Shown piece by piece: positions 51,815 to 60,639 of a stretch of 64,000 bases of DNA. A program made the translations under genes and the position numbers. Every line of letters starts with the position of its first letter. The first letter of the stretch is position 1. Origin of the DNA: Planctomycetota bacterium (GTDB taxonomy: Bacteria > Planctomycetota > UBA1135 > UBA2386); contig JAEUHR010000003.1 in assembly GCA_016794425.1 (NCBI GenBank), positions 186,001 through 250,000 on the forward strand, written 5' to 3'. The notes below the pieces were generated by a model. That model was not told the origin of the DNA. It saw only the letters and a list, made by a program, of their open reading frames with translations, and did not search any database.

Positions 51815-53449
51815 ATGCGGTATGCCACCACAGCAGCGGAGTCTGCCCTGCGACGACCTGATCGAAACGCCGAACCTGCCGCGGCCGGCGCACCGGCGTT
51901 CACCCGGTGGCAGTGGACCTGGCTCGTGCTGGCGACCGCGGTCGCCGCAGCGCTGCGGCTGTACGAACTCGGCGTCTGGTCGTTCTGGATCGACGAGGCG
52001 CACACCTACCGCGACGGCGTGATGCCACTCGGTGCGTTCCTGCAGCAGGATCGCGTGTTCTACCCGCTGACGTTCCTGGCCGTGCGCGGGCTGCTCGGGC
52101 TCGGCTGGATCGGTGCCGACGAGTATTCGCTGCGGCTGCCGTTCGCGGTGCTCGGCATCGTCACGATCCCGCTGCTGGCCCTGTGCGGTCGCCGCCTGAT
52201 CGGCGCCAACGCCGCCGTGCTGGCGGCGTGGCTGCTGGCGGTGCACCCGTGGCACGTCTACTGGAGCCAGAACGCGCGCGGCTACGCGCTGGTCTGCCTG
52301 TTCGCCGCCGTGGCGGCCAACCGCGCCCACGCCTACGTCGTGACGCAGCGGGCTCTCGACCTCGCGGCGGCGGTGCTGGCGATCGCGATCGCGGCGCTGT
52401 CGCACCCGACCGGCGCGATGCTGGCGGCCGGCTGGCTCGCGTTCGTGGGACTGCGGCGCGTGCAGCGGGTGCACCGTCGCTTCGTGTTCGGCTTCGTCGC
52501 GGTCGTGGTGCTGGCGGCGATCGCGCTGCCGATCTTGTTCCGCTGGTCGCCGTTCCAGGGCTTCCAACGTGCCAAGGCCGACGCGTCGCTGCCGCACTTC
52601 GTGCAGACCACGGCGTTCTACTTCCGGCCTGCCCTGCTGCTCGCGGCGCTGGCCGGCCTCGCGGTGGGGTGGCGCGGACTCGGCCGCGACCGCGCGCTGC
52701 TGCTCGGTTGCCTCGCGCTGGTGCCGTTCGGCGTGCTGCTGGTGCTCGGCGGCGACGTGGTCAAGGTCACCGCGCGCTACGCGATCTGCACGCTGCCGCT
52801 GTTCTGCTGGCTCGGGGCCCTGGCGTGCGTACGGATCGCCGAACTCGCCGCCGGGCCGCTGCACCGCCGGCACCGGCTGCTCGCGGCGGCGCTGCCGCTG
52901 CCGCTGCTGCTGTTCGCCGACCAGGTGCCGCAGCTGGTCGAGTACTACACCTCGCAGCACGGCCAGCGGGCGCGCTGGCGCGAGGCCTGCCAGTTCGCGC
53001 GCAGCCGCGCCGGCACGCGCAACCTGCGCGTCGTCACCGTGAACCAGCCGACTGCCGCCTACTACCTGCGGCCGGAGCACTGGCAGGCCACGAACGGCGA
53101 TCCGAACCCCGGCGTGCTGGTGGAGACGCTGCTCGACTGGCGCGTCTCGGGACGGAAGGGGGAGGAGGGCAGTCCCGCGGAACAGGCGGTCGTGCTGCAC
53201 GAGCCGGGCGCGGCGAACCACCTGCGCTGGCATGCCGCCGAGGCGAGCAAGGCCGGCGCGCGGCTCGTCGTGCTGGTGACGTTGCCCGAGCTGGCCGAGA
53301 TCGACGCGAAGATCAAGCCGGCCGACGACCCGGGGCCCGAGCCGCTGCGGCGCGCGCTCGAGGCCGACTTCGAGCTGGTGCTGCACCTGCCGTGCTGGGT
53401 CGGACCGAAGGACGAGAGCATCTACGTCTACGTGCCGCGGTCCGGCTGA
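51815..53449 (+). CDS. GT39/ArnT-like membrane glycosyltransferase
   Basis: 544 aa with about ten N-terminal hydrophobic spans. The first periplasmic loop begins RLYELGVWSFWIDEAHTYRDG; the Asp-Glu pair is the hallmark of PMT/ArnT-type GT-C enzymes that use polyprenyl-phosphate sugars. Later segments HPWHVYWSQNARGYAL and LSHPTGAMLAAGW are also typical. A soluble C-terminal domain (about 390-544) ends VGPKDESIYVYVP. It probably glycosylates a lipid or protein on the outer face of the inner membrane, with donors made by enzymes such as the GT2 product encoded at about 37.6 kb. Confidence 0.85.
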   Translation: MRYATTAAESALRRPDRNAEPAAAGAPAFTRWQWTWLVLATAVAAALRLYELGVWSFWIDEAHTYRDGVMPLGAFLQQDRVFYPLTFLAVRGLLGLGWIGADEYSLRLPFAVLGIVTIPLLALCGRRLIGANAAVLAAWLLAVHPWHVYWSQNARGYALVCLFAAVAANRAHAYVVTQRALDLAAAVLAIAIAALSHPTGAMLAAGWLAFVGLRRVQRVHRRFVFGFVAVVVLAAIALPILFRWSPFQGFQRAKADASLPHFVQTTAFYFRPALLLAALAGLAVGWRGLGRDRALLLGCLALVPFGVLLVLGGDVVKVTARYAICTLPLFCWLGALACVRIAELAAGPLHRRHRLLAAALPLPLLLFADQVPQLVEYYTSQHGQRARWREACQFARSRAGTRNLRVVTVNQPTAAYYLRPEHWQATNGDPNPGVLVETLLDWRVSGRKGEEGSPAEQAVVLHEPGAANHLRWHAAEASKAGARLVVLVTLPELAEIDAKIKPADDPGPEPLRRALEADFELVLHLPCWVGPKDESIYVYVPRSG

Positions 53450-53476
53450 CCGCGGTGGGCGGCGCGGCAACTCCGC

Positions 53477-53505
53477 TTGTCCACCGGGCCGCCGCTGCCG
53501 ATCAT
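53477..53505 (+). promoter_or_regulatory. promoter-like pair directly before the TraB-like gene
   Basis: -35 TTGTCC (53477-53482), a 17-nt spacer, and -10 GATCAT (53500-53505). The ATG at 53512 falls at about the predicted transcription start, so the mRNA would be leaderless. Confidence 0.35.
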
Positions 53506-53511
53506 GCCGCC

Positions 53512-54663
53512 ATGCGAGCTCTGTGCGCGTGCGTGGCGGTGGGTGTGCTGGTGGTCGGCGGTCGGGCCCAGCAGCCGGCACCGGCTGCGGCCGACGAGGC
53601 GGTGGCGGTGCCGAGCGACTTCGTGCGCTTCGTCGCAGTGGACGACGGCGGCCACCTCGACACCGCGATCACGACCTACCGCAACGGTGACGTCGAGCTG
53701 GTCCTGTTCGGCGCGGTGCACATCGCCGACCAGGCCTGCTACGACACGCTGAACGACCGCTTCACGCAGTGCGACGCGCTGCTCTACGAACTGGTCGGCC
53801 CCGAGGACTACCGGCCGTCGAAGGACCGCGAGCGCGGCGGCTTCAACCCGATCGCGATCCTGCAGGCCGGGCTCAAGAACGCGCTCGAGCTGCAGTTCCA
53901 GCTCGACGCCGTCGACTACTCGCCGGCGAACTTCGTGCACGCCGACATGACGCCGGCCGAGTTCGAGCGCAGCATGGCCGAGCGCGGCGAGAGCCTGCTG
54001 AGCATCATGCTCGACATGATGCTGTCGGGCATGAAGATGCAGCGCGAGCAGGCCGAGAACGGCGACGCCGCCAAGGCGATGCCCGACCTGGTCACTGCGT
54101 TCCAGAACCGCGAGGGCCGGCACACGCTGCGGCTCGCGTTCGCGCAGCAGCTCGAGAACATGGAGCTGCTCGCTGCCGGCGGCCGCGAGGGCAACACGCT
54201 GCTGCAGGGCCGCAACGAGAAGTGCCTCGCGGTGCTGCAGCGCGAGATGGCCGCCGGCAAGAAGCGGATCGGCATCTACTACGGCGCCGCCCACCTGCCG
54301 CACATGGAGCAGCGCCTCGTGCGCGACCTCGGCTTCACGAAGACCGGCCACGAGTGGCTGGTCGCGTGGGACTGCCGCAAGCGGCTCGATCGGCAGTACG
54401 ACCGGGCCCTGGTGCAGCAGCGGCGGCAGTGCCGCGAGGACCTCGCCCGACTGGCGGTCGCCGCAAAGGCGCGCCGCCTCGCCGGCGATCCGTTGCCGAC
54501 CGACGGGCCGCTCGCCGGCCAGCCGCAGCAGGATCCGTGGGGCCGCGCCTATGTCGTGCGCGCGCGGCCGACCGGCACGCGCTGGGAAGTGGCGAGCCTC
54601 GGGCCCGACGGCGTGGCCGGCACCGACGACGACCTGGTCGAGCAGGAACCGCGCGGGCGCTGA
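53512..54663 (+). CDS. secreted TraB-like protein with GspG-like C-terminal tail
   Basis: 383 aa from the ATG at 53512. A signal peptide (ACVAVGVLVVGGRAQ) leads to a domain with the TraB/PrgY-like features LVLFGAVHIADQACYDTLN, ALLYELVGPED and a later IGIYYGAAHLPHMEQRL. The last 50 residues read PLAGQPQQDPWGRAYVV...EVASLGPDGVAGTDDDL, which is the calcium-binding end of type II secretion major pseudopilins (GspG). The pseudopilin N-terminal helix is absent. The combination is unusual. The role is unknown; TraB-like proteins elsewhere include putative metalloproteases and signalling inhibitors. Confidence 0.75.
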   Translation: MRALCACVAVGVLVVGGRAQQPAPAAADEAVAVPSDFVRFVAVDDGGHLDTAITTYRNGDVELVLFGAVHIADQACYDTLNDRFTQCDALLYELVGPEDYRPSKDRERGGFNPIAILQAGLKNALELQFQLDAVDYSPANFVHADMTPAEFERSMAERGESLLSIMLDMMLSGMKMQREQAENGDAAKAMPDLVTAFQNREGRHTLRLAFAQQLENMELLAAGGREGNTLLQGRNEKCLAVLQREMAAGKKRIGIYYGAAHLPHMEQRLVRDLGFTKTGHEWLVAWDCRKRLDRQYDRALVQQRRQCREDLARLAVAAKARRLAGDPLPTDGPLAGQPQQDPWGRAYVVRARPTGTRWEVASLGPDGVAGTDDDLVEQEPRGR

Positions 54664-55413
54664 TCAGCCGGCCTTCGGGGCGCCGGGGCCGTGCAGCACG
54701 ACCGGCTTGCCGCTCTTGCGCAGCTTCAGGTTCAGCATCTCGACGAAGATCGAGAAGCCCATCGCGAAGTAGACGTAGCCCTTCGGGATGTGCAGCTCCC
54801 AGGCTTCGCCGACCAGCGTGAAGCCGATCAGCAGCAGGAAGCTCAGCGCCAGCATCTTGACGGTCGGGTGCCGTTCGACGAACGCGCAGATCGGGTTCAC
54901 GAACGCGACCATGATGCCGACCGAGATCAGGACCGCGATCACCATGATCGCGATGTGCTGCACCATGCCGACCGCCGTGATCACCGAGTCGAGCGAGAAC
55001 ACGAGGTCCAGCAACGCGATCTGCACCAGCACGCCGCCGAACGTGACCGCGCGCGCGCCGGTGGTGTCGGCTTCCGCGGGGCCTTCGAGCTTGTGGTGGA
55101 TCTCGGTGACGCTCTTCCACATCAGGAACAGGCCACCGCCGAGCAGGATCAGGTCGCGCACCGACAGTTCGTGGCCGAACGGCGCGAACAGCGGCTCGGT
55201 CGCGCGCATGATCCACGAGATCGTGAACAGCAGCGCTATGCGCATGCCCATGGCCATCAACAGGCCGAGCCGGCGCGCGCGCGCCTGCTGTTCGACCGGC
55301 AGGCGGCCGGTCAGGATCGACACGAACACGATGTTGTCGATGCCGAGCACGGTCTCGAGGAACGTCAGCGTCAGCAGCGCGATCCAGGCCTGCGGGTCGG
55401 TCAGCCACTCCAT
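54664..55413 (-). CDS. TerC-family integral membrane protein
   Basis: 249 aa with seven to eight hydrophobic spans. Family signatures are LTFLETVLGIDNIVF near residue 20 and LLDLVFSLDSVITAVGM near 140, both with conserved acidic residues inside membrane helices that are thought to bind metal. It is close in length and sequence style to YgdQ/YoaE-like TerC proteins. The family is linked to metal (manganese) efflux and tellurite resistance. A TAGCCT hexamer lies nine bases upstream of the ATG on the coding strand. Confidence 0.9.
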   Translation of the reverse strand: MEWLTDPQAWIALLTLTFLETVLGIDNIVFVSILTGRLPVEQQARARRLGLLMAMGMRIALLFTISWIMRATEPLFAPFGHELSVRDLILLGGGLFLMWKSVTEIHHKLEGPAEADTTGARAVTFGGVLVQIALLDLVFSLDSVITAVGMVQHIAIMVIAVLISVGIMVAFVNPICAFVERHPTVKMLALSFLLLIGFTLVGEAWELHIPKGYVYFAMGFSIFVEMLNLKLRKSGKPVVLHGPGAPKAG

Positions 55414-55447
55414 GGGCGCGGCAGGCTAGCGGTGGGCCGGGCGCGCG

Positions 55448-56971
55448 TCAGTCGGAATCGGCGCCGTCACTGCCGTCGAGCAGGCGCCGCAGCCGTTGGG
55501 CGTCGGCGCGGACCGTGATCGTGCGCGTGTGCGACGGCACCACGGCGCCGGGCGGCAGGCCCTTCGGCTTGCGCACGTGTTTGCGCTGCGTGTAGACGAC
55601 GTCGATGCGCGGTTCGCCGCGCGCCTTGCTGAAGTGCACGGCCAGCGTCGCCGCGTCGAGCAGCGTCTCGAGGCTCGCGGTCTTGCCCTTCGGCAGCCGC
55701 ACGACGACGTGCGAGCCGGGCCGGCCGCCGCCGATGTGCAGCCAGACGTCGTTGCCGTTCGCGGTGCGCATCGTCAGCCGGTCGTTCTGCTCGTTGTCGC
55801 GGCCGACCAGGATCGGATAGCCCTCGGCCGACGTGAAGCGGCGGTAGTTCTCCGCGCGCGGCACCGCCGCAGCGCGCGGGCGCTCCGCCGGTGCCGCGGC
55901 GACCTTCGGCAGCGCGCCGAGGCGCTGCAGCGCCGCGCGCTTTGCCGCCAGGGCGCCGGTGTCGCCGGTGCCGCGCAGGGCCTCGAGCTGGCTGCCGAGT
56001 TCGACCAGTGCGGCCACCGCCGCGGCGGCCTCGGCGTGGCGCCGTTCGGTGACCGCGCGGCCGTCGTCGAGGCGCCGCGCCTTCTCGTAGCGCTGCTGCG
56101 CCTGCACCACGACCGGCAGCGCCGGGTCGAGCTCGATGCGGCGCAGCGCGCCGTCGCGGTCCGGATCGGGCACCTGCAGCTCGGTCGCGCCGCGCGTCGC
56201 CAGATGCGCGAACGCGAGCAGCAGGTCCGCCTCGGCGCGCAGGGCGGCCGCGCGGCCCTGGTCGGCGAGGCTCGCGGCGAGGCCAGCGGCGCGGGCCTGC
56301 GCCTTGTGCGCGGCGCGCTGGCAGGCCTGCGACAGCCGGTCGTGTTCGGCGGTGAACTCGAGTTCGGCGTCGCGCGCGGTGAACCACGCGTCGATCGCCG
56401 GCAGCACCGGCGGTGCGAAGCGGCGCGCGTCGTCGGCGCGCCCGCCCTCGGTCGTCGGCGGCGGCGCGTAGGCGTCGCCGGTGCGCAGCGTGCGCACCGC
56501 GGTCTCGACCGGCCGCGACAGCGCGACCGCGCGACCCTCGGCGTCGAGCAGCGCCCACAGGCCGCGGCTGCCGAACAGCTCGACCACCAGCCGTCGGTCG
56601 CCCGCCGGCGTCGCGAACGTGAACGTGCAGCGCCGTTCGCCGGCCGCCGCCGCGACCGCGCGCAGCGTCGCACCGGCCAGCTCGCGCGCCAGCAGGTCGG
56701 CCGCCGGGCCGCGCGCGCGCGCCTCCTTGCCGAACCGCCGCGCGGTCGTCGCAATGCGCGCGCGCGGGCCGCCGAGGGCGATGTGCACGAACGCCTTCGG
56801 GGACGCCGCGGGCGGCGGCTGCAGCACCAGCAGCAGGTCCTCGGGGCCGGCGGCGGTGCGCAGCGGCACCGCGTCGACGACTGCGGCGCCGTGCAGCGCC
56901 TGCAGTTCGCCCGTGGCGTCGTGCAGTTCGGCGGCCGAGAGGCCGCGCGTGGTCGGCCCCGGACCCGCCAT
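55448..56971 (-). CDS. NFACT protein, RqcH/Rqc2-like ribosome quality-control factor
   Basis: 507 aa. An N-terminal NFACT-N-like region (about 1-190, FVHIALGGPRARIATTA, RRLVVELFGSRGLWALLD) is followed by a long coiled-coil middle rich in Ala, Arg and Glu (about 200-370). The NFACT-R domain (about 385-490) has YRRFTSAEGYPILVGRDNEQND, LTMRTANGNDVWLHIGG and VDVVYTQRKHVRKPKGLPPG. In other bacteria RqcH binds stalled 50S subunits and drives C-terminal alanine tailing. It is somewhat shorter than B. subtilis RqcH (about 570 aa). It follows ndk by five bases on the same strand. Confidence 0.88.
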   Translation of the reverse strand: MAGPGPTTRGLSAAELHDATGELQALHGAAVVDAVPLRTAAGPEDLLLVLQPPPAASPKAFVHIALGGPRARIATTARRFGKEARARGPAADLLARELAGATLRAVAAAAGERRCTFTFATPAGDRRLVVELFGSRGLWALLDAEGRAVALSRPVETAVRTLRTGDAYAPPPTTEGGRADDARRFAPPVLPAIDAWFTARDAELEFTAEHDRLSQACQRAAHKAQARAAGLAASLADQGRAAALRAEADLLLAFAHLATRGATELQVPDPDRDGALRRIELDPALPVVVQAQQRYEKARRLDDGRAVTERRHAEAAAAVAALVELGSQLEALRGTGDTGALAAKRAALQRLGALPKVAAAPAERPRAAAVPRAENYRRFTSAEGYPILVGRDNEQNDRLTMRTANGNDVWLHIGGGRPGSHVVVRLPKGKTASLETLLDAATLAVHFSKARGEPRIDVVYTQRKHVRKPKGLPPGAVVPSHTRTITVRADAQRLRRLLDGSDGADSD

Positions 56972-56976
56972 CGCGG

Positions 56977-57447
56977 CTACTGCTTCTTCAGTTCCTCGAC
57001 CGGATCATAGATCCAGTCGTGGGCCGCGTAGCCGTAGTCGACGATGCCCTCGGGGAAGAACAGCTTCAGCTCCTTCGCCGCGGCGTCGGGGCTGTCGCTG
57101 CCGTGCACGAGGTTGTAGCTGCGGCTGATGCCGAAGTCGCCGCGGATCGTGCCGGGCGCCGCGTCGGCGCCGAACGTCGCGCCCATCAGGTTGCGGCAGA
57201 CCTTGATCGCGTCGATGCCCTCGAGCGCCAGCGCCACGACCGGCGAACTGGTCATGAACTTGACCAAGCCCGGGTAGAACTTCTTCTCGCGGTGGGCTTC
57301 GTAGTGCTTCGCCGCCAGTTCGGGCGTGATCTTCATGAGCTTCATGGCGACGATCTTGAGCCCCTTCGCTTCGAAGCGGCTCAGGACCTGGCCAACGAGC
57401 CCACGCTGGACGGCGTCGGGCTTCAGCAGGATGAGGGTGCGTTCCAT
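56977..57447 (-). CDS. ndk: nucleoside-diphosphate kinase
   Basis: 156 aa. The N-terminus MERTLILLKPDAVQRGLVG, the segment GATFGADAAPGTIRGDFG, and the catalytic histidine in RSYNLVHGSDSPDAA are all typical. The C-terminus is about 12 residues longer than in most bacteria (AAHDWIYDPVEELKKQ). It balances NTP pools by phosphotransfer through the active-site His. The leader contains CTCGCCCTTTT (57463-57473, minus strand) after a TACCAT hexamer, shared with the tig and alpha-CTD/TPR leaders. Confidence 0.97.
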   Translation of the reverse strand: MERTLILLKPDAVQRGLVGQVLSRFEAKGLKIVAMKLMKITPELAAKHYEAHREKKFYPGLVKFMTSSPVVALALEGIDAIKVCRNLMGATFGADAAPGTIRGDFGISRSYNLVHGSDSPDAAAKELKLFFPEGIVDYGYAAHDWIYDPVEELKKQ

Positions 57448-57474
57448 GGTTCGGTTGCGGACAAAAGGGCGAGC

Positions 57475-57885
57475 ATGGTAGCAGCCGGGGCCGGTCGTGC
57501 CGCCAGCAAATCACGGCGGTGGCGGGTCGCGGTGCTGCCGTGGCTGTGCCTCGCCTGCGGCTGCCTCGGGCCGAGCGAGCCGCACCTGGCGACGCTGGCG
57601 CGAGCACGCCGCGCGACCGCCGGCGACCTCGAGCGCGAGCGTCGCCAGCGCGAACTCGCGATCGCCGAGCAGGAGGCGCGCGACCTGCTCGCGGCGATCA
57701 CCGCTGCCAAGGCCGAGAGTGTGCGCGCGGCGGCGGCGTTGCGCGCCGTGCGGGCCGAACTGCTGCAGCAGCTCGAGCAGCTGCAGGCCGCCGAACGCGA
57801 TCTCGCCGCGGCGCGGACGCGGCAGCAGCAGATCGAGGCCGAGGCGGCGACCGACGCGCCGCCGGCGACCGACGCGCCGCGCTGA
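57475..57885 (+). CDS. small coiled-coil lipoprotein, unknown
   Basis: 136 aa from the ATG at 57475, divergent from ndk with only 27 bases between them. A basic N-terminus (SKSRRWRV) and hydrophobic stretch (AVLPWLCLACGCLG) give a lipobox-like sequence with Cys26 or Cys29 as candidates. The rest is one long Ala/Arg/Glu/Gln coiled coil (ERERRQRELAIAEQEARDLL, LLQQLEQLQAAERDLAAAR). It may be a periplasmic spacer or Lpp-like structural protein. The stop codon abuts the end of gnd. Confidence 0.6.
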   Translation: MVAAGAGRAASKSRRWRVAVLPWLCLACGCLGPSEPHLATLARARRATAGDLERERRQRELAIAEQEARDLLAAITAAKAESVRAAAALRAVRAELLQQLEQLQAAERDLAAARTRQQQIEAEAATDAPPATDAPR

Positions 57886-59295
57886 CTACGGCCACTCGTG
57901 GTGGAACATCTGGCCGGCCGGCCGGTCGACGCGCTCGAACGTGTGCGCGCCGAACAGGTCGCGCTGCGCCTGCGTCAGGTTCTGCGGCAGCACCGCGCGG
58001 CGGTAGCTGTCGAAGTAGCTGAGGCTCGCGCCCATCGCCAGCGTCGGCACACCGTGTTCGGCCGCCAGCGCGACGACCTTGCGCCAGGAGTTCTGGTGCT
58101 GCTGCAGGAAACCGCCGAGCTCGGGGTCGAGCAGCAGGTTCGGCAGCCGCCGCTGCTTGCCGAACGCCGCCTGGATGCTGCCGAGGAAGCGCGCGCGGAT
58201 GATGCAGCCGCCCTTCCAGATGCGCGCGATCTCGCCGAAGTCGAGGCCCCAGTTCTTCTCGGCGTCGGCGGTCGCGAGCAGATCGAGTCCCTGCGCGTAC
58301 GAGCAGATCTTGCTGCAGTAGAGCGCGTCGCGCACCGCCGCGACCAGCGCCGCCGGCGCCTTGCCGGCGCTGGGGCCGCGCAGCACCTGGCTGGCGGCGA
58401 CCCGCTGTTCCTTGCGCGCGCTGAGGCAGCGTGCTTCGACCGCCGCGTGCATGGTCGGCGCCGGCACGCCGTAGCGCAGCGCCATCTCGGAAGTCCACTT
58501 GCCGGTGCCCTTCTGGCCGGCGCGGTCGACGATCACGTCGACCATCGGCCGGCCCGTGCCGGGGTCGGTCGCGCGCAGGATGCGCGCGGTGATCTCGATC
58601 AGGAACGACTCGAGGAAGCCGCGGTTCCACTCCGCGAATGCGTCGGCCATCTGCGCGTGCGACATGCCGAGCACGTTCTGCATCAGGTCGAAGCACTCGG
58701 CGATCAGCTGCATGTCGCCGTACTCGATGCCGTTGTGGACCATCTTGACGAAGTGGCCGGCGGCGCCGGTGCCGACGTGTGTGACGCACGGACCGTCTTC
58801 GACCTGCGCCGCGATCTGCTTCAGGATCGGCGCCAGTTCGTCGTAGGCGCTGCGTTCGCCGCCGGGCATCAGGCTCGGCCCGTTCAGGGCGCCTTCCTCG
58901 CCGCCGCTGACGCCCATGCCGACGAAGCGGAAGCCGCGCTCCTTCAGTTCCCGGCTGCGGCGCTCGGTGTCGTCGGGGTGGCTGTTGCCGGTGTCGATGA
59001 TCAGGTCGCCGGCCTGCAGCACGGGCAGGAACTGCGCGATCGTCTCGTCGACCGGCGACCCGGCCTTGACCAGGAGCAGCAGGCGGCGCGGCCGCACCAG
59101 CGACGCGGCGACCTGCTGCGGCGTGTGCGCCCCGCGCATCGGCCAGTCCTTGCCGGCGCGGGCCAGCGTGGCCTCCACCTTGTCCGGCGAACGGTTCCAG
59201 ACCGTGACCGGGATGCCGTTGCGGGCGATGTTGAGAGCGAGGTTCTGGCCCATCGTGGCCAGACCGGCGACGCAGATCTGCGAGGTGGCTTGCAT
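57886..59295 (-). CDS. gnd: 6-phosphogluconate dehydrogenase (decarboxylating)
   Basis: 469 aa, standard length. The NADP-binding loop is VAGLATMGQNLALNIARNG. Catalytic and substrate-binding segments are VGMGVSGGEEGALNGPSLMPGG, GHFVKMVHNGIEYGDMQLI with the catalytic Lys, and GQKGTGKWT. It oxidises 6-phosphogluconate to ribulose 5-phosphate, giving NADPH in the pentose phosphate pathway. zwf and pgl are not adjacent. A TACAGT hexamer lies 15 bases before the ATG (minus strand, 59311-59316). Confidence 0.97.
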   Translation of the reverse strand: MQATSQICVAGLATMGQNLALNIARNGIPVTVWNRSPDKVEATLARAGKDWPMRGAHTPQQVAASLVRPRRLLLLVKAGSPVDETIAQFLPVLQAGDLIIDTGNSHPDDTERRSRELKERGFRFVGMGVSGGEEGALNGPSLMPGGERSAYDELAPILKQIAAQVEDGPCVTHVGTGAAGHFVKMVHNGIEYGDMQLIAECFDLMQNVLGMSHAQMADAFAEWNRGFLESFLIEITARILRATDPGTGRPMVDVIVDRAGQKGTGKWTSEMALRYGVPAPTMHAAVEARCLSARKEQRVAASQVLRGPSAGKAPAALVAAVRDALYCSKICSYAQGLDLLATADAEKNWGLDFGEIARIWKGGCIIRARFLGSIQAAFGKQRRLPNLLLDPELGGFLQQHQNSWRKVVALAAEHGVPTLAMGASLSYFDSYRRAVLPQNLTQAQRDLFGAHTFERVDRPAGQMFHHEWP

Positions 59296-59358
59296 GCGGG
59301 CTCGGCCGGCACTGTAGCGCCGGTGCCACCGGCACCCGACAGCTTTGTGCTGCTGGCG

Positions 59359-60549
59359 TCAGCGGGCGCCGGTCGTCGCCGGCACCGCCGGCGTCGGCAG
59401 CGCCGAGCGCCATTCGGCCCAGCGGCGCGGGTCGGCGCCGGGGTCGTTGCCGGTCAGGTCCTGCAACGCCTTCTGCCACGCGCGCACGATCGTGCGGACC
59501 TCGACCACGCCCTGCACCGTGACGTCGAGCACGGTGCCGCTCTGCAGCACGTCGACCTTCGGATCGGCGATGAACGCGGCCTGCGCCACCTCGACGTCGT
59601 AGTCGCGGATGTAGGCCTGCTGCTGCAGGAACGCGACGTGCCCGCGTACGCCGCTGTCGGCGGCGGCCAGCGCGCGGCCGGCGTTGGGGCCGGCCAGCAC
59701 CAGCAGGTCGACCGCGTCGGCGTGGCCGAGCTGGGCGAACGCTTCGGCGGTGCGCACGCGCAGTTTCGCGTTCGGGTGCATCAGGCCCGGCGCCAGGTAG
59801 GCGACAGCAGCCTTGTCGTCGTGGCCGCGCGCGATGTCGATCGCCGCGCGCCGCACGCGACCATTGCCGTCCAGCACCGCGGTGCGCAGCACGAAGCGGT
59901 CGTTGCCGGCCAGTTCGCGCCGCTGCAGTGCCGCCAGCGCGGCGATGCGGTGCCGTTCGGTGCCGTTGCGGCGTGCCTCCGTGCGCAGGTCCTGGTCGGC
60001 GTTCGGTTCGCGTGCCAGCAGCGTCGCGATCGCCGCCGCGCGGCCCGGACCGGTGTCGACGCGCAGCAGACCCAGCAGTTCGTGCACGCGCTGCGCGGTC
60101 TTGGCCGAGCGCCACTTGCGCGGCAGCAGCTCGGGCTCGAGGTCGGCCAGGAAGTCGTCGAGCAGGCGGCGCGAGGCGGCCGCACCGGCGTCGTCCTGCG
60201 CGTCGGCGGTGACCGCGCGGTCCAGGTGCCGCCACATCTCCGGCAGCAGCCCGAACGCGCGCGCGTCGCGCGCCAGCTGCAGGCTCGCGAACGCGCTGTC
60301 GCCGGCCGAGCGCGCCTTGTCGGCCAACGCGCGGCGCAGTTCGTCGTCGGTGCGGCGGCCGAGCACGTTCGCCTTGGCGACCACGACGGTGCCGTCGCGC
60401 GTCGTCACCTCGAGCGTGTCGCCGCGCTCGACGACCTTGCCGACCAGCACGCGGCCGTCGTCGAGCCGCACCTCGTCGGCCAGCAGCCGCGGCAGCGGCG
60501 CAGCACACAGGAACACGCAGCAGAGGGACACGGGAAGGCGGCGGACCAT
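59359..60549 (-). CDS. secreted HEAT-repeat protein of unknown function
   Basis: 396 aa from the ATG at 60549. A signal peptide (LPVSLCCVFLCAAPLPRLLA) precedes a small beta-domain with a pattern common in secreted planctomycete proteins: DEVRLDDGRVLVGKVVERGDTLEV, resembling an SH3/LSm-like fold. HEAT-type repeats follow (AAIATLLAREPNADQDLR, RIAALAALQRRELAG, RVRTAEAFAQLGHADAVDLL). No catalytic motif is visible. It is similar in plan to the HEAT protein at 10.3-11.6 kb and is probably a periplasmic binding or assembly protein. Confidence 0.68.
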   Translation of the reverse strand: MVRRLPVSLCCVFLCAAPLPRLLADEVRLDDGRVLVGKVVERGDTLEVTTRDGTVVVAKANVLGRRTDDELRRALADKARSAGDSAFASLQLARDARAFGLLPEMWRHLDRAVTADAQDDAGAAASRRLLDDFLADLEPELLPRKWRSAKTAQRVHELLGLLRVDTGPGRAAAIATLLAREPNADQDLRTEARRNGTERHRIAALAALQRRELAGNDRFVLRTAVLDGNGRVRRAAIDIARGHDDKAAVAYLAPGLMHPNAKLRVRTAEAFAQLGHADAVDLLVLAGPNAGRALAAADSGVRGHVAFLQQQAYIRDYDVEVAQAAFIADPKVDVLQSGTVLDVTVQGVVEVRTIVRAWQKALQDLTGNDPGADPRRWAEWRSALPTPAVPATTGAR

Positions 60550-60639
60550 GGGCTCGGATCTCACGTGCTGGCCGGTAGGAGAGGGCGATTCGCCGCCGGC
60601 CCGGCTATGCTGGCTGGCGGCGCAGGCGCGCGGCGAAGC

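Noticed and set aside
57898..60639. A long plus-strand frame open opposite gnd and the HEAT gene
   Set aside because: gnd on the minus strand is certain. The opposite frame is rich in Arg and Ala with no domain. The real plus-strand gene begins at 60640.
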